Shown: piece by piece, positions 7,091-14,230 of the stretch | Numbering within the stretch: position 1 is the first letter of the stretch | Layout of the letters: each line of letters begins with the position of its first letter | Assembly (NCBI GenBank): GCA_031283785.1 | Contig: JAITBC010000372.1 | Coordinates: forward strand, 1-14,932 | Length of the DNA stretch: 14,932 nt | Source of the DNA: Tannerella sp. | Lineage (GTDB): Bacteria > Bacteroidota > Bacteroidia > Bacteroidales > Tannerellaceae | Reading direction: 5' to 3' | Program-made: the position numbers and the translations under genes | The notes under the pieces: model-generated | What the model was told of the DNA's origin: nothing | Seen by the model: the letters and a program-made list of their open reading frames with translations, nothing else | Databases searched by the model: none

Positions 7091-8569
7091 TCAATCATAT
7101 CCGGGATTTTGCTTTAAATTATCATTTTTTACAATTTCTTTGGAGGGTATCGGAAGTAGCTGATGATGCGGCTGAACGTATTGTGCTCCATCGGGATTGC
7201 TTGTCATCATGGCTTGAACAACTTCTACCAGTTTATTCCATCTGCAAAGATCTGGTTTTCTGTGATATTCAAAAGCCAGTTCCCATTTTCTTTCATCCAT
7301 GATATCCAGAAAAAATTCAGTTTTATTTCGCCCGTTCAATGCAGAAAGACCTGCCCTGTTCCGAATGACATTAATGCGTTCATATGCTTTCGGCGTCGGG
7401 CCATTATTCAACTCATTTTCAGCCTCCGCCTGCATTAAATACGTATCTGCCAAGCGGTAGACAAGTACATTTACTCCTGAATTGCCCCGAATCATCCTTT
7501 CCGGTTTATCCAAGAATTTGGCAACATAATTAAATTTGAAATCAACTCTTGGATCTTCGTCCAACCATCTGTACCAGATCCTGCGTTTGTCGTTTAAATC
7601 CAGTGTAGTAAAAAATTCCTGCGTAGCCGTTAACAATCCATAACCGGTAAAGGCACTGCCCAAGGCCGGATCTGTCGTTGATTCATCCATCCCGCGCGGA
7701 CACATTTGTGTCGTACGATGTTGTATGAAGGTATGCTGGACAAAATCAAGCTCCCAAATGGATTCCCTGTTATATTCATGCTCCTCTCCCCACAAGTCAG
7801 CATAATCGTCCAGTAGAGCATGGGGTGACTCGATGATAATTTCTTCGCAAAGCTGGGACGTCTTGGTCCATTCCTTTTCCCACAAATAATATTTGCAGAG
7901 TAACATTTTGGCTGCCCAGCGAGTTGGTCTGCCTTTGTAATTATCTGCTGATTCATTCGGCAAATTATTGCAGGAATTTTCCAAGTCACTGATCATCCGC
8001 TTCCGGATGTCGCCGACTGCGGTTTGTGAAAGCCCACTGGTAGCATAATTCGTATCAAATTTGTCAATAAAAGGAACATTTCCCCAAAAAACAGTCAGAT
8101 AGTAATAATAAAAAGCTCTATAGAACATCCCTTCTGCTGTAATTTGACTTTTCATATTCCCACTTGCATCCGTGGCATTTGATGCCCCTTCAATCAAATT
8201 GTTGGCATTGGCTATTCCACGATAAAAGATACGCCACAAGTCAGGAATAGAACCTTCGGTTGCTACTGAAAGCGTATATATGTGAAAGGCATATTGCGCT
8301 TCACGTCCCCCGGTAGGCCGAGCGATGTCAGTCCCGTAATGAAGGAAATAATTCAAATCCCACTGCAATCCGTCAAGCGAGGGTTGACCACCGAATAATT
8401 TGGTAATGTCGTGATATACTCCGATCGCTCCGGCATTCAATTCAACGTCCGTTCGATAAAACTGACCCGGAGCAACAAAACTTTTGGGCGCTTCTTTCAA
8501 GAAATCCGTACAGGAGAAGTGGATGATGAAAGTCCCTGCTATCATGAAAATAAAGATTATCTTTTTCAT
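7091..8569 (-). CDS. susD-like: SusD/RagB-family glycan-binding outer-membrane lipoprotein
   Basis: A surface lipoprotein that caps the SusC barrel and captures the glycan (family knowledge). Its 492 residues begin with a lipoprotein signal ending H-F-S-C (Cys20), followed by TDFLKEAPKSFV typical of the mature N terminus. The middle holds the TPR-like helical region (AEGMFYRAFYYYYLTVFWGNVPFID and RPTRWAAKMLLCKYYLWEKEW). The C terminus has the family signature of residues LADTYLMQAEAENELN, INVIRNRAGL, FLDIMDERKWELAFE and finally LLPIPSKEIVKNDNLKQNPGYD. Start and end are as expected for the family. It follows susC by 11 bp, the normal arrangement, and is followed by a hairpin rather than by SusE/SusF-like genes. 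Confidence 0.97.
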   Translation of the reverse strand: MKKIIFIFMIAGTFIIHFSCTDFLKEAPKSFVAPGQFYRTDVELNAGAIGVYHDITKLFGGQPSLDGLQWDLNYFLHYGTDIARPTGGREAQYAFHIYTLSVATEGSIPDLWRIFYRGIANANNLIEGASNATDASGNMKSQITAEGMFYRAFYYYYLTVFWGNVPFIDKFDTNYATSGLSQTAVGDIRKRMISDLENSCNNLPNESADNYKGRPTRWAAKMLLCKYYLWEKEWTKTSQLCEEIIIESPHALLDDYADLWGEEHEYNRESIWELDFVQHTFIQHRTTQMCPRGMDESTTDPALGSAFTGYGLLTATQEFFTTLDLNDKRRIWYRWLDEDPRVDFKFNYVAKFLDKPERMIRGNSGVNVLVYRLADTYLMQAEAENELNNGPTPKAYERINVIRNRAGLSALNGRNKTEFFLDIMDERKWELAFEYHRKPDLCRWNKLVEVVQAMMTSNPDGAQYVQPHHQLLPIPSKEIVKNDNLKQNPGYD

Positions 8570-8580
8570 TATTGTTCTTT

Positions 8581-11500
8581 TTAAAATTCGACATTAAAAC
8601 CGATTTGAACAGAACGGTATTGAGGATATGACATGTCGTCAATCCCTCTTGCCACGCTGTGTGTCCCCGTAATATCGGGATCATAACCCCATTTATAGTT
8701 CGTCCAAGTCATCAAATTATTAAATAAAATATAGAAATTGCAACCTGTTAACCAGAAAGCTTGTTTCGGCGAAAGACTGTATCCTATTTTTAAAGTTTTT
8801 AGTTTCAGATAAGAACCGTCTTGTACCGACGGAGAGTAATTTAAGTTATTCACATTGACATTGTATGGAAATGCACCCGGCCTCAAAACATTCGATGTCG
8901 AATTGCTTTCTGACCAAGGCTCGTTTTCAGATTTAAACAAGTTGGAACTAAAATCCCCGAAAAACAAATAATTCGCTGCGGGATTCAAAATTTCATTACC
9001 ATAGTTGCCCTGAAAAAACAATTCCAAATCAAACTTCTTGTATTTGAAATTGGTTCCAAAACCACCGAAGAAGTCTGCTTCCGCATCTCCTAAAATCTCA
9101 TAGTCTCCTACACCGTCATATCTTTGATTGTTATTGACATCCTTGAATTTTGCCGTTCCCGGTCTCGCTCCCGGCATGTAGGCAGGATTGGCATTGATTT
9201 CATCCTGTGACTTCCAGGTACCTTCATACACGGATCCGACAAAAACCGCAGCCGGTTTGTTTTTATACAATCGAACTCCTTTTTGAACATCTATGTAGTC
9301 GGCATCGGCAATATCCAACACGTTATTGCTGTTATGGGAAATATTGACATTCACGTCCCATTGAAACGTGCGATTGTTGACAAGCGTGACATTTGCCAGT
9401 AGCTCAACACCCTGATTTCGTACTTTGCCTATGTTCCGTAATTGCGTCTTGTAACCACTAGTCCAAGGTATCTCTATGTTCATCAGTAGATCTTTCGTTA
9501 TCTTGTGATAATAATCAAATTCAAGAGATAGTTTGCCCTGAAAAAAAGCCGCTTCTATGCCAATATCAAATTGAGTGGTTGTTTCCCATTTCAAATTCGG
9601 ATTGGAAATGTTACCCAATAAATATCCAGTCTGTTTACTTTCTCCGAAAGTAGGATTCACCACATTCAGGGACGCTAAAGACTGATAAGTAGCAATAGCC
9701 TGGTTCCCAACCAAACCATAACTCGTACGCAGTTTTAGATGATGAAACAGTCCGGTTTCCTTGATAAAATCTTCTTCACCCAGACGCCATGCCAACGCTG
9801 CAGAAGGGAAAAAAGCCCATTTATGGTTCTGGGCTAACCGGGATGAACCGTCATAGCGGGCAACCAATGTTAACAAATACCGGTTAAGAAGCGTGTAATT
9901 CACTCTTCCCAAATAAGATAACATTTGATTTTCGGTTGCATTCGAATCATATGTTACCGTTGAAGGATCTCCGGCCGAAAGTTTGTTATATTCCATAATA
10001 TCATTCGAGAAACCTTCTATTTTTGTGTAGGAAGTACTTGTTTTTTCCTTCTGAATCGTAAAACCTCCAAAAATAGAAAAAGCGTGCCTGTGGTCTATAT
10101 TGAACATGTAATTAACCGTATTTTCGTTCAGTATACTGAAATAGTCCTGGTAATCCAGTCTGGCTAAACCACCCTTTTGCTGCTCGGCGCGCGTAGGAAG
10201 AAGTCCGGGTTCATATCTTTCTGTTTTTGAAAATAAATAATCTCCACCAAGAGTTGCCCGAACAACCAAATCCTTCACAGGATGAATCTCTACGTATGAG
10301 CTACCTAAAAAACGCTTGGAATAGGTATCTGTCTTTAACAAATCATTCATTGCTTTTGGATTATTGAATAGCTGTCCATCTATCGGATTTCTATACACAT
10401 ACTCTTCGTTTTCATTGTATACCGGAATGCTGGTCAGTGCCAATCTGATACCGTTATAAAAATCGACTTTGGGATTATCCGTGTGCAGGCTGCTCGCATT
10501 TATGTTCACCCCAAATTTCAACCAGCCATACAATATCTTGTCCAGATTTATACGCGTTTGGTAACGTGAAAATCCGGAACTTTTGAATATACCTTCCTGA
10601 TTGTAATAATTGGCGGAAATAAAATGTTGGAAATCATCCGTCCCTCCGGAAATGGAAACGGTAGCATCGCTTATGGGTGCTACCCGGGTAATTACGTCCT
10701 GCCAATCCGTATCCTGCACTTTATTCATATCTGGAAAAGGAAGCGGTGCATTTGTAAATTCCGCATAGGCATTTGCAAATTGCGCTCTTTCATGACCATT
10801 CATATAGGGCAGTTTTCGGGGTAAAGATTGATAGCCTTGGTATACATTCAAATTCACTTTGTTGGATTTGACTTTTCCCCTTTTTGTCGTTATTAATATG
10901 ACACCGTTTGCTCCCCGGGAACCATAAATGGACGTTGCTGTTGCATCCTTGAGAATTTCAATCGATTCGATATCTGCCGGATTAATTGATTTCAAGTCTC
11001 CTCCGCCAATAAATCCGTCAATTACATATAATGGTTCATTATCGGCTGAAATAGAATTTCCTCCGCGAATACGTATACTCGTTCCTGCTCCCGGAGTACC
11101 TCCGGTGGAAGATATATATACACCGGCTGCACGGCCCTGTATGGCCTTATCAATGCTTGATACGGGTAAATTGCTTAATTGATCTGCTTTTACACGAGTA
11201 ACAGAGCCTGTCAAATCACTTTTTTTGACAATACCATAACCTATCACGATTATTTCCTCAAGCTCCTGCGAATTTTCGCCCAGAATGACATCAATGCGTA
11301 TCCGGTCTCCTGTGACAATTTCTTTTGTCGTATAGCCAATAAACGAAAATACCAGCGTACTGTTTTTGTCCGATACCAGAATTTCGTATTTTCCGTTTAT
11401 ATCGCTGATTACACCTGTCGCAGTTCCTTTAATAGAAATATTGACTCCCGCCAGCGATTCGCCTTTCTCGTCCGTCACGATTCCGGATACTTTCCAATCA

Positions 11501-11904
11501 TCTTGCAAAGTCCTCATTACCGTTGTTATGAGGGTTGACTGTTTCATCAAGACTATATTGTCGCCTTCCATCACATACCTGATGTCTGTGTTGCCAAACA
11601 GTTCGGAAAGTATTTCCGACACTTTCTTTTTCTTGACATTCATGGAAGTTCTCCGGGTCACGTCCACTTCCTCCTGATTATAGAGAAACAAATATTCCGT
11701 TTTTTCCTCAATCTGATGGAGGATTTCCTTTACGGTCATGTTTTTCGCCACAATGGAGACTTTCACCTCCTGCGAATGTGCATCCATTGCATAAATACCC
11801 ATACAACTGAATAGAAATACAAGTTGTATTTTCATGATTCGAATAATGTATTTTAAATTAATTCCTTTTTGAGTAAAACATTCTCTGTACAAAATATTTT
11901 TCAT
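8581..11904 (-). CDS. susC-like: SusC/RagA-family TonB-dependent transporter with N-terminal STN signalling domain
   Basis: An outer-membrane transporter that imports oligosaccharides with SusD, energised by TonB. The long reading frame gives 1107 residues. The signal peptide begins at Met24 (MKIQLVFLFSCMG; start 11835) with likely cleavage at AHS-Q45. Upstream residues such as FTQKGINLKYIIRIMK resemble extensions common in annotated homologs, so both starts are possible. Domains in order are STN (about 47-125), a carboxypeptidase-regulatory-like beta domain (about 137-205, VSGIVTDEKGESLAGV), a TonB-box-like EEIIVIGYG, the plug (NEPLYVIDG, YGSRGANGVILITTKRGK), and a 22-strand-type barrel ending in a terminal Phe. 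The STN domain indicates signalling to the adjacent FecR, as in FecA and ECF-controlled PULs. A candidate antisense RNA is encoded opposite its leader. Confidence 0.97.
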   Translation of the reverse strand: MKNILYRECFTQKGINLKYIIRIMKIQLVFLFSCMGIYAMDAHSQEVKVSIVAKNMTVKEILHQIEEKTEYLFLYNQEEVDVTRRTSMNVKKKKVSEILSELFGNTDIRYVMEGDNIVLMKQSTLITTVMRTLQDDWKVSGIVTDEKGESLAGVNISIKGTATGVISDINGKYEILVSDKNSTLVFSFIGYTTKEIVTGDRIRIDVILGENSQELEEIIVIGYGIVKKSDLTGSVTRVKADQLSNLPVSSIDKAIQGRAAGVYISSTGGTPGAGTSIRIRGGNSISADNEPLYVIDGFIGGGDLKSINPADIESIEILKDATATSIYGSRGANGVILITTKRGKVKSNKVNLNVYQGYQSLPRKLPYMNGHERAQFANAYAEFTNAPLPFPDMNKVQDTDWQDVITRVAPISDATVSISGGTDDFQHFISANYYNQEGIFKSSGFSRYQTRINLDKILYGWLKFGVNINASSLHTDNPKVDFYNGIRLALTSIPVYNENEEYVYRNPIDGQLFNNPKAMNDLLKTDTYSKRFLGSSYVEIHPVKDLVVRATLGGDYLFSKTERYEPGLLPTRAEQQKGGLARLDYQDYFSILNENTVNYMFNIDHRHAFSIFGGFTIQKEKTSTSYTKIEGFSNDIMEYNKLSAGDPSTVTYDSNATENQMLSYLGRVNYTLLNRYLLTLVARYDGSSRLAQNHKWAFFPSAALAWRLGEEDFIKETGLFHHLKLRTSYGLVGNQAIATYQSLASLNVVNPTFGESKQTGYLLGNISNPNLKWETTTQFDIGIEAAFFQGKLSLEFDYYHKITKDLLMNIEIPWTSGYKTQLRNIGKVRNQGVELLANVTLVNNRTFQWDVNVNISHNSNNVLDIADADYIDVQKGVRLYKNKPAAVFVGSVYEGTWKSQDEINANPAYMPGARPGTAKFKDVNNNQRYDGVGDYEILGDAEADFFGGFGTNFKYKKFDLELFFQGNYGNEILNPAANYLFFGDFSSNLFKSENEPWSESNSTSNVLRPGAFPYNVNVNNLNYSPSVQDGSYLKLKTLKIGYSLSPKQAFWLTGCNFYILFNNLMTWTNYKWGYDPDITGTHSVARGIDDMSYPQYRSVQIGFNVEF

Positions 11905-11911
11905 ACTTTTG
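11904..11911 (+). promoter_or_regulatory. -7 box of a plus-strand promoter facing away from susC
   Basis: TACTTTTG followed by C is an exact match to the Bacteroidota -7 consensus TAnnTTTG on the plus strand, overlapping the upstream susC ATG on the other strand. No good -33 TTG is seen at the expected distance, so activity rests on the -7 box alone. The predicted start is near 11918. Confidence 0.55.
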
Positions 11912-11917
11912 CAAATT

Positions 11918-12003
11918 ATAAAGTTGATACTAAAATTGTTTGATGCAAAGTCTGGTGTTGACTTTATTCGCCGGAAAGTGTTGCTGTCATTTTCCGGCTT
12001 TTT
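11918..12003 (+). ncRNA. Candidate cis-antisense small RNA opposite the susC leader (DonS-like by position)
   Basis: About 86 nt lie between a consensus plus-strand -7 box (11904-11911) and a strong intrinsic terminator ending near 12003. The interval can fold into a 5' stem-loop (AAAGTC 11947-11952 with GACTTT 11960-11965, 7-nt loop), with an overlapping alternative ATAAAGT/ACTTTAT pairing, followed by the terminator hairpin. It lies in the 162-bp gap between fecR and susC and is antisense to the 5' leader that susC must have. In Bacteroides, cis-encoded small RNAs at this site of sigma/anti-sigma PULs repress the PUL (DonS family; established knowledge). The start is predicted and not measured. 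The plus-strand 66-codon open frame over this interval has no coding features. Confidence 0.65.
11970..12003 (+). terminator. Intrinsic terminator of the antisense RNA
   Basis: GCCGGAAAGTG (11970-11980) pairs with CATTTTCCGGC (11988-11998) over 11 bp including one G-U, leaving a 7-nt loop TTGCTGT, and is followed by TTTTT (11999-12003). On the minus strand no U-tract follows, so it is directional and would not stop susC transcription. Confidence 0.85.
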
Positions 12004-12066
12004 GGGTTATTTGGATGCTATTCTATCTCATCGGCTTATGTTTTTTATATGGATAACTCGGGTTAC

Positions 12067-13005
12067 TTATCGTATCTGTATAAGATTCGCTTCACTGTTT
12101 TTACTGTAACGTAAGCCCACAGGAATACTGAGGACATTCAAAACGTGCTCGATGCCGTCTTTGATACGGAATTTTCCGGTATACCGCAAATCTTTAATGG
12201 ACGGATTTTCATTCCGTATTTCAATATCGTAATAAAGCTGAAGCTGATTCAATATATTTTCCATGCGTTCATTATCAAAACTGATAATCCCATTTCTCCA
12301 GAGGAAATGCTCTTTGTCCGAGATCAAGCCAGTTGTCAGTCGGTTGTCTTTTTCATAAATTCGATTGCCAGGCAAGACTTTGACAATTTGGTTGCGGTCA
12401 GGAGAAAGTACCTCTATGGAGCCTTTCAGCAACGAAGCCTCGAACGGAACATGCCGGCTATTGTATGCAGAAACGTTAAATTCCGTTCCCAATACACGTA
12501 TCCTGTATGATTTTGCATGTACGGCAAAAGGTCTCGTTTCGTCGTGCGTTACCTCGAAGTAGGCTTCGCCATCCAGAAAAACTTCACGCGACGCAGTGGA
12601 AAAACGGTCGGGAAACGTAAATGTGGTCAGTGAATTGAGCCAGACTTTCGTTCCGTCGGCCAGCATCAGTTCCGCCCGCTGTCCGGCTGGGACATGGAGC
12701 GTTTGCATGACGGATTCTTTTTTGTCCGGCTGGAGAAAATGATATGAACAAACGAACGTAATCAGGATGGCGGCGGTTATTTTCAGCCATTCACTCCACA
12801 GAGGGATTGCCTTTTTCGCCGGTTGCAACGGACTGACACACTGTTCGCCGCCGGGCATATACGCCAGCATGATGTCATACAAGGCACGAAGCGCTGCAAA
12901 TTCCTTCCGGTTTCTTTCGTCCGCCTCCAGCCACTCTTGCATGTTTTCCCTTTCTTGTTGGGAGACATCGCCGGCCATATATTTTTCACACAAATCCGTA
13001 TTCAT
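12067..13005 (-). CDS. FecR-family anti-sigma factor
   Basis: An inner-membrane regulator that holds the ECF sigma factor until the SusC STN domain signals. From ATG 13005 it has 312 residues: a cytoplasmic anti-sigma region (1-70, MNTDLCEKYMAGDVSQQER), one transmembrane helix (about 73-91, WLKITAAILITFVCSYHFL), the periplasmic FecR domain (VPAGQRAELMLADGTKVWLNS, then VFLDGEAYFEVTHDETRPFAV), and a C-terminal DUF4974-type domain (MENILNQLQLYYDIEI to the end). An in-frame GTG at 13050 adds 15 residues but is less likely because family members begin near MNTD and it sits right after a stop. It lies between the sigma factor (65 bp away) and susC, the standard order for this class of PUL. Confidence 0.95.
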   Translation of the reverse strand: MNTDLCEKYMAGDVSQQERENMQEWLEADERNRKEFAALRALYDIMLAYMPGGEQCVSPLQPAKKAIPLWSEWLKITAAILITFVCSYHFLQPDKKESVMQTLHVPAGQRAELMLADGTKVWLNSLTTFTFPDRFSTASREVFLDGEAYFEVTHDETRPFAVHAKSYRIRVLGTEFNVSAYNSRHVPFEASLLKGSIEVLSPDRNQIVKVLPGNRIYEKDNRLTTGLISDKEHFLWRNGIISFDNERMENILNQLQLYYDIEIRNENPSIKDLRYTGKFRIKDGIEHVLNVLSIPVGLRYSKNSEANLIQIR

Positions 13006-13065
13006 TTTAATGGATGTATACTTAAAAGTACGTTTCGGAAAGCCGACCACCTAAACGAAGAGGCG

Positions 13066-13085
13066 TTTTTTTATCGATAAAAAAA
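13066..13085. repeat. Perfect 20-bp AT-rich palindrome at the sigma-factor stop codon
   Basis: Seven Ts, ATCGAT and seven As form a self-complementary 20-mer that overlaps the last codons and the stop of the ECF sigma gene. It could form a weak hairpin between the sigma and anti-sigma genes. The function is unknown. Confidence 0.6.
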
Positions 13086-13637
13086 CATAAAGTAGAAAAG
13101 GGGAAGGTAATCCTTCAAGTTTATCCGCAGGGAGGCCAATGCTTTGGTGAGATGGTATTCCACGCCTTTGGAAGACATGTTCAACTTTGCGGCAATCACA
13201 TTTTTCGGCATGTTGTGATAGCGGCTCATCCGGAAAATCTCGCGCGTCTTGGCCGGCAAGGTATTTAAAGTCGATTCAATAATTTCCTCCACATCCCGGG
13301 AATAGATTTTTTCAGGTTCACAGGCTTCCAGGGTCGAGATACGTGTGTTCAGTTCTCTTATCCCAATCTCCGACATCGCCGCTAATGCTTCCTCCCGGGA
13401 GATTTCATGACGCAAATAATCAATGGCCTTATTTTTTACGATACCCAAAAGAAAGGCCAGCGGTTGATGGATTTCATGCTCTTTCATGGTTTCCCAGTGG
13501 TTGACCAGCGCTTCGGATGCAATGTCCTCTGCCGCCCATCTATCATGCACGTAAGATTTGGCAAACAAAAACGTTCTCCGGTAGTGCGCCGAATAGAATT
13601 CATTAAAATTGAAATTCCCGGTTGTAGCCATATTCAT
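13071..13637 (-). CDS. ECF-type RNA polymerase sigma factor (Bacteroides sigma-70 expansion type)
   Basis: An extracytoplasmic-function sigma factor of 188 residues that should direct RNA polymerase to the susC promoter once released by FecR. Region 2 spans about residues 10-80 (FNEFYSAHYRRTFLFAKSYV, WAAEDIASEALVNHWE, FLLGIVKNKAIDYLRHE). Region 4 spans about 125-178 (LNTLPAKTREIFRMSRYHNMPKNVIAAKLNMSSKGVEYHLTKALASLR), including its helix-turn-helix. The length and the long linker fit the Bacteroides expansion group. The C terminus ends in a hydrophobic YLPLFYFMFFYR tail. Met3 (13631) is an equally good start. The first 35 bases overlap the end of the upstream small reading frame, so coupled translation is possible. 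No canonical promoter box was found in the 440 bp upstream. Confidence 0.95.
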   Translation of the reverse strand: MNMATTGNFNFNEFYSAHYRRTFLFAKSYVHDRWAAEDIASEALVNHWETMKEHEIHQPLAFLLGIVKNKAIDYLRHEISREEALAAMSEIGIRELNTRISTLEACEPEKIYSRDVEEIIESTLNTLPAKTREIFRMSRYHNMPKNVIAAKLNMSSKGVEYHLTKALASLRINLKDYLPLFYFMFFYR

Positions 13638-13896
13638 GTTCGATTATCCATGCAAATATACTCCCGTCCGTATAAACGATTTTTTTCTCCTTTTGCCCCG
13701 TTTCCGTATAAAGGATCACACTGTCCGTCCATGCGTTTCCCGCCCGCAGTTTCCTTCTCTGCTTTAATTCCGGCGCATGGCCTGCCGGCGCGTTTTCATA
13801 ATTCCGCCCCATTGCGGAGACACTCATCCATGCAAGCGCAATGAATATGCGCATTACGCTTGTGTACTGTGGTACTTGTTTTGAATACTGTTTCAT
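13603..13896 (-). CDS. Small secreted hypothetical protein overlapping the sigma gene
   Basis: A 97-codon frame, not recognised as a named family. Residues 15-28 (MRIFIALAWMSVSAMG) look like a signal peptide, so the start may be Met15 at 13854, giving 83 residues. The mature part is charged and then aromatic (TDSVILYTETGQKEKKIVYTDGS, FAWIIEHEYGYNREFQF), in the style of small secreted Bacteroidales proteins with tandem Y/W strands. It overlaps the sigma factor gene by 35 bp in another frame, which is unusual. It may be a real first gene of the sigma operon or a chance frame. The signal-like segment favours a real gene. Confidence 0.42.
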   Translation of the reverse strand: MKQYSKQVPQYTSVMRIFIALAWMSVSAMGRNYENAPAGHAPELKQRRKLRAGNAWTDSVILYTETGQKEKKIVYTDGSIFAWIIEHEYGYNREFQF

Positions 13897-13965
13897 AAAT
13901 TCTACTTATAAATTATTGTTATAAAATCATTTGTCTATCTGTCTGTTTATAACAGCAACCACGCG

Positions 13966-14055
13966 AAAAAAGCGTGAAACTGTTCGTTGATTGCTTATTT
14001 TTATTCGAGGTTCTACCAAAACCGTTGTGTTCTAATAAGCACGAACAGTTCACGC
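13966..14055 (-). terminator. Long terminator-like hairpin with U6 (alternative fold)
   Basis: The minus-strand 5' arm 14055-14034 pairs with the 3' arm 13999-13972 through three helices: 7 bp (GCGTGAA/TTCACGC), 7 bp (CTGTTCG/CGAACAG) and 8 bp (TGCTTATT/AATAAGCA). They are separated by a 1-nt and a 5-nt bulge, with a loop of about 34 nt. TTTTTT (13971-13966) follows directly. It lies about 70 nt before the small secreted gene and about 280 nt after the HU stop codon, so it may end HU read-through, end a small RNA, or attenuate the sigma operon. It competes with the rod fold at 13994-14129. Confidence 0.65.
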
Positions 14056-14129
14056 CCGAAGACGTGAACCTTCGCAATCTTATTCTCGAACACTTGTGAA
14101 ATTTGGTAGATTCCGAATATGAGAATAAG
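13994..14129. other. Highly structured 136-bp imperfect palindrome (rod fold)
   Basis: Seven consecutive helices stack into one rod with small internal loops. CTTATT 13994-13999 pairs with 14124-14129; TATTCG 14002-14007 with 14114-14119; TCTACCAAA 14012-14020 with 14102-14110; GTGTTC 14027-14032 with 14088-14093; AATAAG 14034-14039 with 14079-14084; CGAA 14042-14045 with 14071-14074; GTTCACG 14048-14054 with 14063-14069. That is 44 pairs in 136 nt. An outer closing helix GTTGATT (13986-13992) with AATCAAC (14153-14159) is possible. No reading frame explains it. It could be a non-coding RNA (either strand), a leader of the sigma operon, or a miniature palindromic mobile element. The rest of 13897-14220 is AT-rich and shows nothing recognisable. 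Confidence 0.7.
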
Positions 14130-14230
14130 AGCGTAAAGCTCCATTAAATTTTAATCAACATCTTATTTTTCTATCTATACATATCATTTGTTTTTTTATT
14201 CAACCATAAAATCGCTCGCCGGCTTTTCCT

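Noticed and set aside
11909..12109. A 66-codon plus-strand frame over the susC leader.
   Set aside because: It contains the terminator hairpin in its middle, runs into fecR, and has no recognisable protein features. The small-RNA reading explains the interval better.
12067..13050. FecR starting at the GTG at 13050.
   Set aside because: A stop lies directly upstream, and the ATG at 13005 gives the normal family N terminus MNTDLCEKYMAGD.
13021..13100. Programmed frameshift fusing the sigma factor to FecR through the homopolymer runs.
   Set aside because: The FecR frame is closed by TAG at 13053-13051, between the sigma stop and the FecR start.
13994..14129. Integron attC site.
   Set aside because: No integrase-type core sites (GTTRRRY and its partner) at the ends, and there is no cassette structure around it.
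13986..14170. 6S RNA gene.
   Set aside because: The rod shape and size are compatible, but the large central bubble is too small and no canonical promoter was found, so naming it 6S is not justified.
13927..14192. ATCATTTGT direct copies flanking the structured block as a 9-bp target duplication of a miniature transposon.
   Set aside because: The sequences next to the copies are not terminal inverted repeats of each other, and such short AT-rich matches can arise by chance. Kept only as a rival hypothesis.
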